The notes under the pieces were generated by a model, which saw only the letters and a program-made list of their open reading frames with translations, made no database searches and was not told where the DNA came from. From an uncultured Streptococcus sp. (GTDB taxonomy: Bacteria > Bacillota > Bacilli > Lactobacillales > Streptococcaceae): 23,339 nt of DNA. The translations under genes and the position numbers were made by a program. The stretch is from assembly GCA_902480035.1 (NCBI GenBank), contig CABSRC010000013.1, positions 1-23,339 of the forward strand. Direction: 5' to 3'. The first letter of the stretch is position 1. Each line of letters starts with the position of its first letter. This document shows positions 7,055 to 15,944 of this stretch, piece by piece.

Positions 7055-7922
7055 CTATTCGTAATCCTTCTATTAATTTCTTGATTGCTTGCGGATCAAA
7101 GTCGCAAGAAGCTGTCATCTGATCCAACAAGTTCTCGCAAACGTCTAATTCGCTTGTAAGCAAAGCTTTTGATTCTTCCAATCCCAAGAGGGCTGGATAA
7201 GTCGATTTTTCTGCCACTAAGTCCTTTTGAGGAGTCTTACCCAGAGCTTCAAAATCAGCGACCAAATCCAAAATATCATCCCGTACTTGAAAAGCCAGCC
7301 CTAATGTTTTCCCAATTGTTTCTAGAAGCTGGCCAATGTCTGCTTGCAACTCTAAAATCGAGGCTGCTGCGATGAATGGATAGGCAAGGAGACGTCCTGT
7401 CTTATTGGCATGGATGGTTTGCAATTCTGCTAGAGTGAGCTGTTTGTGCTCCCCTTCCATGTCAAGGACTTGGCCAGCTACCATTCCACGACTGCCGGAA
7501 GCATCTGATAACTCAAGGATCAAAGAGACCTTGACCGCATATGAAAGGTCACTCGCAGCAATCATTCCAAAGGGATCGAGGAAAAGTGCATCTCCTGCTA
7601 AAATTGCCAGGTCTTCTCCAAATTTCTTGTGGTTGGTCAATTGCCCCCGACGGTAATCGTCATTGTCCATGGCCGGTAGATCATCATGAATAAGGCTTCC
7701 TGTGTGGATCATCTCCAAAGCCCCTGCCACTTGAAAATGAGCCTCTGTCAACTCCTGACCGAAGGCTTCTAACAATTCTAGAAGAAGCATTGGGCGCAGG
7801 CGTTTTCCACCTGCTTGAATCGAATAAAGGACCGACTCCACTAAATGGGGAGCGATGGATTTTTCCTCATAAAAAGAGCGAATCGCTTGTTCTACTCTAT
7901 TTCGTTTTTCTTCTTGTCTCAT
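7047..7922 (-). CDS. ispA: Polyprenyl (farnesyl) diphosphate synthase
   Basis: This enzyme condenses isopentenyl diphosphate with allylic diphosphates to make farnesyl diphosphate, the precursor of undecaprenyl carrier lipid. The 291 residues contain GGKRLRP (38-44), the first aspartate-rich motif DDLPAMD (80-86) with the two-residue insert typical of bacterial FPP synthases, RRG after it, and the second motif DDILD (215-219). The start ATG at 7922 overlaps the xseB stop in ATGA fashion. Linkage to xseB and tlyA is conserved in Firmicutes. Confidence 0.95.
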   Translation of the reverse strand: MRQEEKRNRVEQAIRSFYEEKSIAPHLVESVLYSIQAGGKRLRPMLLLELLEAFGQELTEAHFQVAGALEMIHTGSLIHDDLPAMDNDDYRRGQLTNHKKFGEDLAILAGDALFLDPFGMIAASDLSYAVKVSLILELSDASGSRGMVAGQVLDMEGEHKQLTLAELQTIHANKTGRLLAYPFIAAASILELQADIGQLLETIGKTLGLAFQVRDDILDLVADFEALGKTPQKDLVAEKSTYPALLGLEESKALLTSELDVCENLLDQMTASCDFDPQAIKKLIEGLRIDG

Positions 7923-8131
7923 GCTAGATCCGCTTCAGTACCATCTGCTTGCATGACCTTGACCAAGGTTTTCTCTGCTTGATCCAAGGTATCTTGCAAT
8001 TCTTTTGACAACTTCATTCCTTTTTGGAATTCAGAGATAGCTTCTTCAAGAGCTACATCTCCACTCTCCAATTTCTGGACGATGGCTTCCAAATCTGCTA
8101 AATTTTCTTCAAATTTCTTTTCTTTCGACAT
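7919..8131 (-). CDS. xseB: Exodeoxyribonuclease VII small subunit
   Basis: This 70-residue subunit binds several-fold to XseA to form exonuclease VII, which degrades single-stranded DNA. The sequence is a helical hairpin with the family core FEENLADLEAIVQKLESGDV and EEAISEFQKGMKL. It begins inside the 3' end of xseA (23-base overlap), with ribosome binding site AGAGG before the ATG. The end overlaps ispA, so all three are translationally coupled. Confidence 0.96.
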   Translation of the reverse strand: MSKEKKFEENLADLEAIVQKLESGDVALEEAISEFQKGMKLSKELQDTLDQAEKTLVKVMQADGTEADLA

Positions 8132-9449
8132 GTTTTACCTCTACTTCTAACTGGCCATCTCTCATGATGAGGGATAGCGGGTCTCCTTCTTTTACTTTCG
8201 CAACCGAATCCAAGACTTGATCGTCTTGCTTGACCATGGCATAGCCACGCGCAATAATCCGGCTAGTATCCAGCATCAAGAGGGCTTCTGATAAGCCTTG
8301 AACCTTGATCTTTTGCTCTTTTAGGACTTGTTCCATGCGGCTGGTTAAGAGTCTCTTATCTTGGAAGACACGGTCTTGATAACGTTCGATACGATGCAAA
8401 GGAGACATAGCCTCTAGACGATGACGCAGACCTTGCAGCTGATTGTCCCCTTGTCCATAAACTTCTCGCATCCCTTGTTTCAATCGCAATTGCAACTGGT
8501 CAATCTTTTGCAGGTAGCCATCATAGAGTCTCTCGGGCTGTCTAAAAATAACCGATTGACTTAATTTGGCCAAACGTTCACGATTATAGGCTAAACGGTT
8601 GGACATGGCTGTTGCCATGCGATTCTCCTGCTTTTGTAAATGCGACAAGAGATCTAATTTCGTCACCGGAGTGGCTAATTCAGCTGCTGCTGTCGGAGTA
8701 GCGGCTCGTCGGTCCGCTACAAAATCTGCTAGAGTGGTGTCTGTCTCATGTCCCACACTGGAAATAATGGGAATTCTAGACTCAAAAATAGCCCGCACAA
8801 CTGGCTCTTCATTAAAGGCCCAGAGGTCCTCAATCGAACCACCCCCACGACCAATGATCAAGACATCTAGGTCCGTCCGAGCATTGGCCTTCTGGATATT
8901 AGCAACCACCTCACTTGCAGCGCCTTCTCCCTGGACCTTGGTCGGGTAGAGCACGATGTCCACACCAGGAAAACGACGGCTCACCGTTGTGATAATATCG
9001 CGAATCACGGCCCCACTTTGACTAGTGACCACCCCGATCTTTCTTGGGAATTGTGGTAGAGCTTGCTTCCACCGATCCTGAAAAAGCCCTTCTTCGGTCA
9101 GCTTTTTCTTGAGTTGCTCAAATTGGATGGCTAAGGCCCCTACCCCATCTGGCTCCGCCTTTTCGATGACAATGGAATAACTCCCACTTGGCTCATAGAG
9201 TTGGATCCGACCAATGACATTAATTTTCATGCCTTCTTCTAGCTCAAAGCCAAAACTCTTATAGATCCCAGCCCAAACAGTCGCCTGAATCACAGCCTTT
9301 TCATCCTTTAGTGAGAAATACTGGTGATTGGGACGCTTCCGAAAATTCGAGACCTGGCCTGTCAAATAGACCCGCTCCAGATAGGGGTCCTTATCAAATT
9401 TTAACTTGAGGTATTTGGTCAGACTGGATACGGATAAATAGTTGGACAT
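8109..9449 (-). CDS. xseA: Exodeoxyribonuclease VII large subunit
   Basis: This is the catalytic subunit of exonuclease VII, with 446 residues from the chosen start. The N-terminal OB-fold (about 1-100: TGQVSNFRKRPNHQYFSLKD) binds single-stranded DNA. The catalytic domain holds GVVTSQSGAVIRDI, IGRGGGSIEDLW and SVGHETDTTLAD, followed by a coiled-coil region that binds XseB. The open frame reaches 18 codons further upstream, but ATG at 9449 is preceded by AAAGGAG and gives MSNYLSVSSLTKYLK. It is the first gene of a tight operon running through recN. Confidence 0.97.
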   Translation of the reverse strand: MSNYLSVSSLTKYLKLKFDKDPYLERVYLTGQVSNFRKRPNHQYFSLKDEKAVIQATVWAGIYKSFGFELEEGMKINVIGRIQLYEPSGSYSIVIEKAEPDGVGALAIQFEQLKKKLTEEGLFQDRWKQALPQFPRKIGVVTSQSGAVIRDIITTVSRRFPGVDIVLYPTKVQGEGAASEVVANIQKANARTDLDVLIIGRGGGSIEDLWAFNEEPVVRAIFESRIPIISSVGHETDTTLADFVADRRAATPTAAAELATPVTKLDLLSHLQKQENRMATAMSNRLAYNRERLAKLSQSVIFRQPERLYDGYLQKIDQLQLRLKQGMREVYGQGDNQLQGLRHRLEAMSPLHRIERYQDRVFQDKRLLTSRMEQVLKEQKIKVQGLSEALLMLDTSRIIARGYAMVKQDDQVLDSVAKVKEGDPLSLIMRDGQLEVEVKHVERKEI

Positions 9450-9483
9450 AGGAACTCCTTTCTTCAGATTATGATCAAGTTTA

Positions 9484-9492
9484 ATTATACCA
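9484..9492 (-). promoter_or_regulatory. xseA operon extended -10 promoter
   Basis: TGGTATAAT is read at 9492-9484 on the minus strand, about 35 bases before the xseA start. No convincing -35 is present. It lies directly after the proposed mleR terminator. Confidence 0.55.
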
Positions 9493-9501
9493 AAAAACAC
9501 C

Positions 9502-9554
9502 AAAAAAGGCTGGCAGACAAAGCGAAATCATGAATTTCCTTTCTCTCCAAGCCT
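9502..9554 (-). terminator. Probable mleR terminator, branched hairpin
   Basis: On the minus strand AGGCTTGG pairs with CCAGCCT (one bulged base) and is followed by TTTTTT. The long loop contains a second hairpin, GAAAT/ATTTC, at 9524-9538. The long loop makes this less certain than the other terminators. Confidence 0.5.
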
Positions 9555-9601
9555 CATTTTATTCAAGTCACTTTCTACTGGTCTATTTTAAACCAGCTTC
9601 C

Positions 9602-10486
9602 CTATTTTTCACACTTCTCTAATCGTTCGATAAAGGAGCTAAGAAGGGCTTGGGGTTCCCCTTCATTTGGATAGGCATAACTAATATAGAAGACTGTTTT
9701 TTCCTCTTCAACCAGCGGAATTTTGACAAGATTTGGATATTCTGGAAAGAGAGTCAGATCGGTCATGAGGCCAATTCCTAAATTTTCTTCGATGAAACTT
9801 AAAATCAAGTTGGAATCGGTCAAGACAACAGTAGACTGTGCCAAGTCGTCAAAGCGAGCATTCAAACGTTTAAAAGCAGTCATGTGCACATGGTGTTCAT
9901 CCAACAAAATGAAGGTCTCCTCTAAGACCTCCTTAAATGAAATTTCTTTGCGATCTGCTAGTGGATGATCTTTAGAGACAATCACAAAAAATTCTTTCTT
10001 ATACAAGAGCTGACTGGTCAAATGCGCGTGTGAAATAGGTTCTAAGCTTCCTAGTAGACTAAAGTCTAAATCTCCACGCATCAACAATCGTATCAAGTCT
10101 CTTGAGCCTAATTGCACCAATTGCGATTGACGAAAAATCTCAAGCTCCTCATCATGCGTCCCAAATTTTTTCATGATATCACTGGTGATCAAGGGCGGTA
10201 GCCCAATGCGCAACAGATTCTTTTTACTTCGTTCAACGGCTTTTTCCGTCTTTTCGATTTCGATTAAAATCTCTCGCGCGTGATTGGCTAGGACCTTCCC
10301 CGTCTGAGTCAGGTGCAAAACACGATTAGAAGACGATTTTTCTACCAACTGGCACCCATAGTGGTCCTCTAATCGCTTGATGGCATAGGTCACAGTTGGT
10401 TGACTTACTTGAAAATAATGCGCCACGTCCGTATAAGACTTTAGCTTCGACAGTTGATAAAAATATTCCAAGTCCCGGATATTCAT
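9602..10486 (-). CDS. mleR: LysR-family regulator of malolactic fermentation
   Basis: This 294-residue LysR-type regulator probably activates mleS-mleP in response to malate or acid. The N-terminal helix-turn-helix covers about residues 1-60 (YTDVAHYFQVSQPTVTYAIK). The rest is the two-lobed effector domain. Start ATG at 10486 (MNIRDLEYFYQL) has AGAGGG six bases upstream, whereas the ATG at 10492 abuts that site. It is transcribed divergently from mleS across 170 bases that contain a 21-bp dyad. The target assignment rests on this divergent arrangement and on close similarity to MleR proteins. The effector is not visible in the sequence. Confidence 0.88.
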   Translation of the reverse strand: MNIRDLEYFYQLSKLKSYTDVAHYFQVSQPTVTYAIKRLEDHYGCQLVEKSSSNRVLHLTQTGKVLANHAREILIEIEKTEKAVERSKKNLLRIGLPPLITSDIMKKFGTHDEELEIFRQSQLVQLGSRDLIRLLMRGDLDFSLLGSLEPISHAHLTSQLLYKKEFFVIVSKDHPLADRKEISFKEVLEETFILLDEHHVHMTAFKRLNARFDDLAQSTVVLTDSNLILSFIEENLGIGLMTDLTLFPEYPNLVKIPLVEEEKTVFYISYAYPNEGEPQALLSSFIERLEKCEK

Positions 10487-10522
10487 CTGCATCCCTCTAT
10501 TTCTACAATTTCCATTTCCTTC

Positions 10523-10531
10523 ATTCTAACA
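10523..10531 (-). promoter_or_regulatory. mleR promoter
   Basis: TGTTAGAAT is read at 10531-10523 on the minus strand, an extended -10 with one mismatch. Its -35 region would overlap the 10543-10563 dyad, which would allow autorepression. Confidence 0.45.
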
Positions 10532-10542
10532 CAAAAGCCTTA

Positions 10543-10563
10543 CTTATAAAATTTTTTTATAAG
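10543..10563. promoter_or_regulatory. Dyad operator between mleR and mleS (probable MleR site)
   Basis: CTTATAAAA (10543-10551) and TTTTATAAG (10555-10563) are perfect nine-base inverted arms around TTT. The centre lies about 58 bases before the inferred mleS start point, a usual place for LysR-type activator sites. It also overlaps the likely mleR -35. Confidence 0.65.
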
Positions 10564-10574
10564 GATAAGGGAAG

Positions 10575-10604
10575 TTGACTATAAGAAACACAGAAGACTA
10601 TAAT
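10575..10604 (+). promoter_or_regulatory. mleS-mleP promoter
   Basis: TTGACT (10575-10580) and perfect TATAAT (10599-10604) are 18 bases apart, giving a leader of about 47 bases. The ribosome binding site GAGGAG follows. Confidence 0.75.
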
Positions 10605-10657
10605 GGCTTGCGTGAGAAAAATCTTACAGATAAATTATTTATGAGGAGTATTTCGCA

Positions 10658-12280
10658 ATGAAATCACATGAAATTTTAAACAATCCATTCCTTAATAAAG
10701 GAACTGCTTTCACAATGGAAGAACGTAAAGAACTTGGACTAATTGGTCTTCTTCCTCCATATGTTCAAAGCATCGAAGAACAAGCTGAACAAGCTTACCA
10801 ACATTTCTTGCGCAAACCATCAGACCTTGAAAAACGTCTTTTCTTGATGGAAATTTTCAATACAAACCGTACTCTTTTCTACTACCTCTTTAACCAACAC
10901 ATCGTTGAGTTCAACCCAATCGTCTATGATCCAGTGATCGCAGACACCATTGAACAATATTCTGAACTCTTTGTAGACCCACAATATGCAGCTTACCTTG
11001 ATATTAACCACCCAGAAAATATCGAAGAAACATTGAAAAATGCGGCTGGCGATCGCGATATCCGCTTGATCGTTGCAACTGATGCAGAAGGAATCCTTGG
11101 TATTGGTGACTGGGGTGTCCAAGGGGTTGACATTTCTGTAGGAAAACTCATGGTCTACACTGCTGCAGCCGGAATTGATCCAGCTTGCGTTATGCCTCTT
11201 GTCATCGATGCTGGTACCAACCGTGAAGAATTGTTAAACAATCCAATGTATCTGGGAAACCGTCATGAACGTGTTCGTGGTGAAAAATACGATGCCTTTA
11301 TCGATCAATTTGTTCAAACAGCTGGAAAACTTTTCCCTAAATTGTACCTTCACTGGGAAGACTTCGGTCGTTCAAATGCAGCTGATATCTTGAACCGTTA
11401 CAAGACAGAAATTCCAACTTTCAACGATGATATTCAAGGTACTGGTATTGTTGTCTTGGGCGGTATCTTTGGAGCGATGGATATCACTGGCGAAAAATTG
11501 ACAGACCAAGTTTACCTTTGCTATGGTGGTGGTTCTGCTGGTGCTGGTATCGCAGACCGTGTTCACGCTGAAATGGTTGCAGAAGGTCTTTCTCCAGAAG
11601 AAGCTTACAAACGTTTCTTCATGATCGATAAACAAGGTCTTTTGTTTGATGATATGGAAGATTTGACGCCAGCTCAAAAACCATTTGCTAAGAAACGTTC
11701 TGACTTCGAAGGTAAAGGCGATATGACCAACCTTCTTGAAGTGATCAAAACCGTAAAACCAACGATCTTGGTCGGAACTTCTACAAACCCAGGTGCCTTC
11801 ACTAAAGAAGTCGTTGAAGCCATGTGTGAAAACACTGAACGCCCAGTTATCTTCCCAATTTCTAACCCAACCAAAAAATTGGAAGCAACAGCCCAACAAG
11901 TCATCGAATGGTCAGACGGTAAAGCCTTTGTCGCTACCGGTGTCCCTTCAGGAACCATCAGCTACAAAGGTGTGGACTACGAAATCGGTCAAGCCAATAA
12001 CGCTTTGATCTACCCAGGTCTTGGTCTTGGTATGTTGGCATCTGAAGCCAAATTGTTGACAGATGAAATGATTGGGGCAGCTGCTCATTCATTGTCAGGT
12101 ATTGTCAATCCAGGCCAACCAGGTGCGCCAGTCCTTCCACCATTCCAATATGTGGCTGATGTGTCTATCAAGGTGGCAGAAGCTGTTGCTAAGAAAGCCC
12201 AAGAACAAGGTCTTGCACAAGCCAAAGAAACAGATATGGCAAAAGCTGTACGTGATCTTAAATGGTATCCTAAATACTAA
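10658..12280 (+). CDS. mleS: Malolactic enzyme
   Basis: This enzyme converts L-malate directly to L-lactate and CO2 with NAD and manganese, without releasing pyruvate. That raises internal pH and helps form a proton motive force. The 540-residue protein is related to malic enzyme. Visible motifs are TDAEGILGIGDWG (141-153), WEDF (233-236), FNDDIQGTG (255-263, metal and substrate site) and the NAD-binding GGGSAGAG (290-297). Length and sequence match malolactic enzymes of lactic acid bacteria rather than decarboxylating malic enzymes, although that distinction is a judgement from overall similarity. It is co-transcribed with mleP, 21 bases downstream. Confidence 0.93.
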   Translation: MKSHEILNNPFLNKGTAFTMEERKELGLIGLLPPYVQSIEEQAEQAYQHFLRKPSDLEKRLFLMEIFNTNRTLFYYLFNQHIVEFNPIVYDPVIADTIEQYSELFVDPQYAAYLDINHPENIEETLKNAAGDRDIRLIVATDAEGILGIGDWGVQGVDISVGKLMVYTAAAGIDPACVMPLVIDAGTNREELLNNPMYLGNRHERVRGEKYDAFIDQFVQTAGKLFPKLYLHWEDFGRSNAADILNRYKTEIPTFNDDIQGTGIVVLGGIFGAMDITGEKLTDQVYLCYGGGSAGAGIADRVHAEMVAEGLSPEEAYKRFFMIDKQGLLFDDMEDLTPAQKPFAKKRSDFEGKGDMTNLLEVIKTVKPTILVGTSTNPGAFTKEVVEAMCENTERPVIFPISNPTKKLEATAQQVIEWSDGKAFVATGVPSGTISYKGVDYEIGQANNALIYPGLGLGMLASEAKLLTDEMIGAAAHSLSGIVNPGQPGAPVLPPFQYVADVSIKVAEAVAKKAQEQGLAQAKETDMAKAVRDLKWYPKY

Positions 12281-12301
12281 TAAGGAGCTGACTGAACAAC
12301 C

Positions 12302-13576
12302 ATGAAAAAATTGAATGAAATCAAAATTTCCGGTGTCAGTCTCCCTCTATATGCATTCATCGTCATCGTTCTCGCGGTGACGATTGCTATGGGGAAACTC
12401 CCACTCAATATGCTTGGATTAACCCTCCTTTTGGTCGTCATGGGGCACCTACTCTACTTTATCGGTGAGAAACTTCCAATCATGAATTCTTACCTAGGTG
12501 GAGGATCCGTTTTCACCCTACTAGGAGCTACTCTTCTAGCGACCTTTCATGTTATTCCAGCAAACATTATCACAGCCACCAAGGGCTTCTTGGGAGATTC
12601 ATTTGGCTTTCTTGATTTTTATATCGCAGCCTTGATTTGTGGAGCTATTCTAGGGATGAATCGCAATCTCTTGGTGAAAGCTTCTGCTCGTTTTATTCCT
12701 GTTTCCTTGGTCACCATGGCCATTGGTGCTCTCTCTGTTGGAATCGTTGGAACTCTTTTGGGGCAAGGATTTGGACACTCGATCCTTTATGTATCCTTCC
12801 CTCAAATGGTAGGGGGCATGGGAGCTGGAATCCTGCCTCTTTCGAAGATCTATGCTGCCAATCTCCATGGAAGCCAAGCAGCCATCTTCTCTCAATTGGC
12901 ACCGGCTACCACACTGGGTAATATCCTTGCCATTATCGGAGCGGTGATGATTGTTAAGGTCTTTGCAGACAGCCCCTACAATGGTCACGGCGTCTTGATT
13001 CCTGTCAATAAAGATGAATTGAAGAAAGAAAAGCTCATACTTGATCCAACCCAAATCGGGGTTGGTATGATGTTTGCCTTTAGTATTTTTCTTCTTGGGG
13101 TCATCTGCAATGCCTTTGTTCCAAAAATTCACAGCTATGCCTTCATGATTATCATTGTGTTTATCCTAAAAGCATTCAATGCTGTTCCAAAACCTTTGGA
13201 AAACTGTGTGGTCATGTTTAACCAAGTCATTATGACCAATCTCACCCATGCAGTCCTAGCTGGGATCGGTCTTTCCTTGATTGACCTTACAACTCTTGCG
13301 AAAGCGATGACTTGGCAGTTCATTCTCCTTAGCTTGACTTCTGTAGTAGCTATGGGGCTTGCATCTGCCTTGATCGGAAAATTGGTTGGATTGTATCCTG
13401 TTGAGACTGCTATCGGATCTGGTATGATCAATAACTCTATGGGAGGAACCGGAAATATCGCCGTGCTCTCTGCATCTGATCGTATGGAAATGATCGCCTT
13501 CGCCCAAATGGCCAACCGACTGAGCGGGGCTATCATCCTCATTCTCGGAGGACTCCTCGCTTCCGTCCTATCCTAA
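12302..13576 (+). CDS. mleP: Malate/lactate carrier of the 2-hydroxycarboxylate transporter family
   Basis: This 424-residue polytopic membrane protein probably takes up malate, either in exchange for lactate or as monoanionic malate. About ten or eleven hydrophobic segments are seen. The 2HCT family hallmark, two GGxG-containing loops, appears as VGGMGAGILPLS and SMGGTGNIAVLSASDRMEM, the latter followed by MANRLSGA. The start MKKLNEIKISG is preceded by AAGGAG at rather long spacing (about 13 bases). Placement directly after mleS makes malate the likely substrate, though citrate carriers belong to the same family. Confidence 0.9.
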   Translation: MKKLNEIKISGVSLPLYAFIVIVLAVTIAMGKLPLNMLGLTLLLVVMGHLLYFIGEKLPIMNSYLGGGSVFTLLGATLLATFHVIPANIITATKGFLGDSFGFLDFYIAALICGAILGMNRNLLVKASARFIPVSLVTMAIGALSVGIVGTLLGQGFGHSILYVSFPQMVGGMGAGILPLSKIYAANLHGSQAAIFSQLAPATTLGNILAIIGAVMIVKVFADSPYNGHGVLIPVNKDELKKEKLILDPTQIGVGMMFAFSIFLLGVICNAFVPKIHSYAFMIIIVFILKAFNAVPKPLENCVVMFNQVIMTNLTHAVLAGIGLSLIDLTTLAKAMTWQFILLSLTSVVAMGLASALIGKLVGLYPVETAIGSGMINNSMGGTGNIAVLSASDRMEMIAFAQMANRLSGAIILILGGLLASVLS

Positions 13577-13612
13577 AACAAAAAGACAAGTCCTGCGACT
13601 TGTCTTTTTGTT
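13577..13612. terminator. Bidirectional terminator between mleP and the GH32 gene
   Basis: Fifteen-base arms AACAAAAAGACAAGT (13577-13591) and ACTTGTCTTTTTGTT (13598-13612) pair perfectly around a six-base loop. The arms start and end in A and T runs, so they can terminate convergent transcripts from both sides. The stem begins one base after the mleP stop. Confidence 0.92.
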
Positions 13613-13633
13613 CTTTAGGAGATTTTTATATAC

Positions 13634-15088
13634 CTATTTTTGATATGTTTTTACAACTAAACCGACCCCTTCATCTGCTTTGAAGGTATAGACAGGATTC
13701 TCAGTCGTTTCATAAAAGGTCATTGATAGAGTTTTACCATCCACGAATACTTCAATTGAGTTGGAATCTCGAAGAATCGAGAAATGATGATCCTTTTCAC
13801 CATCCAACTGAATCCATCTTGATTGAATTTCTGGGCTTTCTTTTCCAGAAATGAGGTGTCCAAATTGATCTCGACTCAAGCTAAAGCGTTTATTGGAGGC
13901 ATCGTAAATCAATTGCAAGGTACTATCAGCATCAGATTCATTCCCATAGCTTAGGATAAAGGAGCGACCTGATTTAGCACCTATCTCAAACAAGGTTTGT
14001 TTCCCTCTAGCTGGGATCGTGATTTGATTGCCCTTTGCAATGGTTTCTGGCGCATTCTCTACAAGGAAGTGATCTTTCACAGACTCAGGTAATTCCTGAA
14101 CCAATCTTCCGTCTCTCAAACATAATTTTCTAGGAACCGTCATGCTTCCTGCCCAACCATGACCTAAGTCATGACTAGGGATGGAACGTTGCCACATTTG
14201 CATCCAAGCAACCATGTATCGTTCGCCATTTGGTCCTTGACAAGTTTGAGGAGCATAGAAGTCCAAGCCACCATCAATTTCATCATATGAATCGACAACA
14301 AACTGACCCGTTTCCCAATTCATGTCACCGATAAAGGCAACAGTCGAATTTAAATTCCAGTATTTTTCTTGCTGTCTTTCCATTTCAATGGGAGACAGAA
14401 TCAAGACCCATTTACCATCTAAGAGGAAGAAATCCGGACATTCCCACATGATACCTTGCCCTTTTTCACCTTCCAGTAAGACTGATTTAAAGCTCCAGTC
14501 CTCTAGATTACTTGACGCAAACAAGAGAATTTGCCCTCGATCATCTACTGTTTTGGAAGCAACTACAGTATAATAGCTTCCTTGGTATTCAAAGACTTTG
14601 GGATCACGAAAATCAGCAATATCTGCGATACCATCAATATGCTGCACATGAATCACTGGATTAGTGGGGATTTTTTCAAAGGTAATGCCATCCGTCGACA
14701 CCGCAAGACACTGAGTTTCTTCGCGCTTTTCCTCATCGTCTACATGACCTGTATACAGCAAGTAGAGCTTGTCGTCTTTCACGATAGCACTACCCGAGAA
14801 GCAGCCATCCTTATCATAGCTTTCACTTGGCGCTAATGCTACTGGCAGTTCTTCCCAATGGAGAAGATCTTTTGATTTGGCATGCCCCCAATTCATGGCC
14901 CCCCAAACACTATCATAGGGATAGAATTGGTAAAACAAATGGTATTCTCCACGGAAATAAACAAAACCATTAGGATCGTTCATCCAGCCAATTGGAGGTA
15001 GCAAATGAAATGCCCCTCTATATTGCTGATCAACCTTCTCCCTGTTTTCATCGATATACTGATTTGCTTTCCGAATGCTTTCCTTCAT
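13634..15088 (-). CDS. GH32 beta-fructosidase (sucrose or sucrose-6-phosphate hydrolase type)
   Basis: This 484-residue glycoside hydrolase cleaves terminal fructose from sucrose, sucrose-6-phosphate or short fructans. It has the nucleophile motif WMNDPNG (35-41, Asp38), FRDPK (160-164) with the transition-state Asp, and ECPD (216-219) with acid/base Glu216. A C-terminal beta-sandwich follows. No signal peptide is present, so it acts on imported sugar inside the cell. ATG at 15088 is chosen since AGGTG sits six bases before it, and an in-frame GTG at 15097 is the alternative. It is the last gene of an ABC operon, like susH of the pneumococcal sus locus. With a non-phosphorylating importer, unphosphorylated sucrose or kestose-type sugars are the likelier substrates. 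Confidence 0.9.
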   Translation of the reverse strand: MKESIRKANQYIDENREKVDQQYRGAFHLLPPIGWMNDPNGFVYFRGEYHLFYQFYPYDSVWGAMNWGHAKSKDLLHWEELPVALAPSESYDKDGCFSGSAIVKDDKLYLLYTGHVDDEEKREETQCLAVSTDGITFEKIPTNPVIHVQHIDGIADIADFRDPKVFEYQGSYYTVVASKTVDDRGQILLFASSNLEDWSFKSVLLEGEKGQGIMWECPDFFLLDGKWVLILSPIEMERQQEKYWNLNSTVAFIGDMNWETGQFVVDSYDEIDGGLDFYAPQTCQGPNGERYMVAWMQMWQRSIPSHDLGHGWAGSMTVPRKLCLRDGRLVQELPESVKDHFLVENAPETIAKGNQITIPARGKQTLFEIGAKSGRSFILSYGNESDADSTLQLIYDASNKRFSLSRDQFGHLISGKESPEIQSRWIQLDGEKDHHFSILRDSNSIEVFVDGKTLSMTFYETTENPVYTFKADEGVGLVVKTYQK

Positions 15089-15097
15089 ACTGATCAC

Positions 15098-15943
15098 CTA
15101 CTTAATACCTGTACCAGATCCACCTAGACCTTGAATAATATATTTTTGTGCTACGATATATACTAGAATAAGTGGAATTGTAGAAATTGTCAAAACAGCC
15201 ATTACTTGATTGATATAAACTGGTTGAGTTGTATTAATGGTTGTAATCGCCACCTGCATTGAAAATTTTGACGAATCGGTTAAAACCATCAACGGCCAGA
15301 TATAATCATTCCAACTAGAAATAAAGGAAAGAACACCTACTGTTGCGACTGCTGGTTTCGACATCGGCAACATAATCTTGAAAAAGATTCGCAAGATACT
15401 TGCACCATCTATTTTTGCAGATTCGATAATTTCTTCTGGAATGGCAATAAAGAAGTTTCGGAAAAGATAGATATTAAAGACACTAGCTAATCCAGGGATA
15501 ATAACCGCTAAACGATTATTGACTAAGCCAAGTGAATTAATAATTGTAAATTGAGGAATCAACACTGTTTCAATCGGAATGATTAACAATGCCAATAAAA
15601 AGCCAAATAGAATTTTTTTACCTGTAAAATTAATTTTTGCAAATGCAAATCCCGCTAAGGCATTTACTATAATAGACCCCAGTGCAAATGTTCCTGCATA
15701 AAAAATACTGTTCCCTAGATATGTTAGAATACTAAAACGGGCAAGAACTTCTTGGTAAGGTTTAAACCAATCAGCTGGATTAAAACTAGGTAAGAAAGCT
15801 TTCCAACTTGTTAAATTCTTATACACATCTGCTTCTGGCTTCATTGCTGAAACCACCATCCAGATCATAGGAAATAGAAAGAGGCCTGCTAATAGAATTA
15901 ATAAAATATATTCTAAAATAGAAGTCGGTTTTAAACGTTTCAT
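15098..15943 (-). CDS. ABC sugar permease, MalG type
   Basis: This 281-residue inner permease subunit of a carbohydrate importer (CUT1 family) has about six membrane helices. The EAA loop that contacts the ATPase reads ESAKIDGASILRIFFKIMLP (about residues 184-203). The start follows the upstream permease stop by one base (TAG-G-ATG) and has GGAGG in front. It probably pairs with the neighbouring permease as a heterodimer. Similarity is to the MsmG and SusT2 group. The substrate is inferred from the adjacent GH32 gene. Confidence 0.93.
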   Translation of the reverse strand: MKRLKPTSILEYILLILLAGLFLFPMIWMVVSAMKPEADVYKNLTSWKAFLPSFNPADWFKPYQEVLARFSILTYLGNSIFYAGTFALGSIIVNALAGFAFAKINFTGKKILFGFLLALLIIPIETVLIPQFTIINSLGLVNNRLAVIIPGLASVFNIYLFRNFFIAIPEEIIESAKIDGASILRIFFKIMLPMSKPAVATVGVLSFISSWNDYIWPLMVLTDSSKFSMQVAITTINTTQPVYINQVMAVLTISTIPLILVYIVAQKYIIQGLGGSGTGIK

Positions 15944-15944
15944 C

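Noticed and set aside
9564..9601. CTGGT/ACCAG hairpin after mleR as the main terminator
   Set aside because: Five-base arms and no T-run afterwards. The structure at 9502-9554 with T6 is a better candidate.
11372..11899. Minus-strand open frame of 175 codons inside mleS
   Set aside because: Antisense shadow of a clearly coding gene, low-complexity Phe/Trp/His-rich translation with no family features.
12650..13132. Minus-strand open frame of 160 codons inside mleP
   Set aside because: Antisense shadow of a membrane-protein gene, without ribosome binding site or recognisable motif.
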